From positions 3,100,001 through 3,164,000 of the forward strand of contig OU612075.1 of the NCBI GenBank assembly GCA_914767715.1: a stretch of 64,000 nucleotides of DNA, in the 5' to 3' direction. Position numbers and translations under genes: made by a program. Shown piece by piece: positions 63,137-64,000 of the stretch. Each line of letters opens with the position of its first letter. Position 1 is the first letter of the stretch. Under the pieces are notes generated by a model. It made no database searches. It saw only the letters and a list, made by a program, of their open reading frames with translations, and was not told the DNA's origin. The stretch is from Membranipora membranacea. Taxonomy: Eukaryota > Bryozoa > Gymnolaemata > Cheilostomatida > Membraniporidae.

Positions 63137-64000
63137 GGTGTTCTTGGATCCGACGCGAAGCAAATGTTGTTCAATTTCAAGGCTTCAGCTTCTATGTGTG
63201 TGTAATCCAGGCAGTTCAGGACAGGTGCCAATCTCTTATACCAAACTCCCTGGTGTAAAGTACTATACAGTATTGGAACATAATTACAATCCATTTACGA
63301 CCAACAGCAACTTTATACTAATAACAACAAATAAACTATCATTGTTTGAGATTGAATTATGTTATGTGGAAATCAGTGGAGATTATAATTTATTTCACAG
63401 TCTAATGTTGTTATTGTCGCCATCCACTATCCCAACATGCAGGACACGCCTCTGTAAAAATGTAGGTAGTTGATGGTCTCTTTTCTTATCTTTTACTCCT
63501 GAAACGATCAAAGGGAAATGTAAGGAATTACTGCTTATGGTGGTACAAAGTTATAAGGGGCTATATTAGTCTTAGGTTTTAATCTTTTTTTTACGAGGTT
63601 TGGGGGTCGCCTCTTCAATCACTTGTGAAAGGATTTTTAGCTTATGGACTAAATGACCAAATATGTTTATAGCCATTCAATGGTGAAGTTTATTGGTATA
63701 ATTTTTCACTTTGGTGCATACTTGTATGTGGGCAATATTTGACCTGATCTTGAGCATGAAATATGGAAATCTCTGCGTCCGTAATTTTATGAACAGAACA
63801 ATTTTACAGAGACACCTGAGTATGGCCTATGGGATTTACCATAAATTTGACCGAATTAAATGCTTCAAGATGTACTACTATAATTGTGGTTCCTATTTTC
63901 CACGGATAATGGTACACAAACATTGGTTTAAATATTGCAAGTAAGTCTTACTTGCTCTTTGACTTTCTTTTAGATGAATCAGGTAGTTCAAACTGTTTGG
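63137..64000. other. Terminal stretch without a supported gene
   Basis: Short reading frames on both strands have no domain-like composition. A gene entering from beyond 64000 cannot be excluded. Confidence 0.45.

Overview
This window is nuclear DNA from an animal, most likely an AT-rich invertebrate. The genes are cut into many short exons with GT-AG introns, AATAAA signals follow the stop codons, and the recognisable products (UGGT, EMSY, CEP19, a rhodopsin-type GPCR) are animal or eukaryotic families. I cannot name the phylum from this sequence alone. All exon boundaries below were placed by eye from splice signals. They were accepted only where reading phase carries across every junction.

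Layout: (1) 1-7198, + strand: the last 12 exons of UDP-glucose:glycoprotein glucosyltransferase, ending in a HIEL ER-retrieval tail; its 5' part lies outside the window. (2) 8920-17045, - strand, tail-to-tail with UGGT: an unnamed ~1,445-residue protein with SUMO-interacting-type motifs, long disordered regions, heptad repeats and a degenerate C-terminal kinase-like domain. (3) 17046-26694: a gene-poor 9.6 kb stretch with short terminal-inverted-repeat elements and fold-back sequences. (4) 26695-37427, + strand: an eight-exon class A GPCR of 458 residues. (5) 39841-53227, - strand: a 19-exon EMSY orthologue of 1,811 residues. The same uninterrupted reading frame runs into a C-terminal bromodomain that human EMSY does not have. 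(6) 57333-58836, + strand, divergent from EMSY: CEP19. (7) 58837-64000: repeats, one orphan exon resembling the end of a fucolectin-type lectin domain, and a tandem array whose units begin with the 5' end of U2 snRNA.

The genes are not an operon and do not form one pathway. UGGT acts in ER glycoprotein quality control, EMSY in chromatin repression, CEP19 at the centriole/ciliary base, and the GPCR at the plasma membrane. The most unusual items are the EMSY-bromodomain architecture, the U2-headed tandem repeat, the SIM-plus-kinase-like protein, a three-unit 65-bp palindromic array inside that gene, and a small TIR element with a tRNA-like core.
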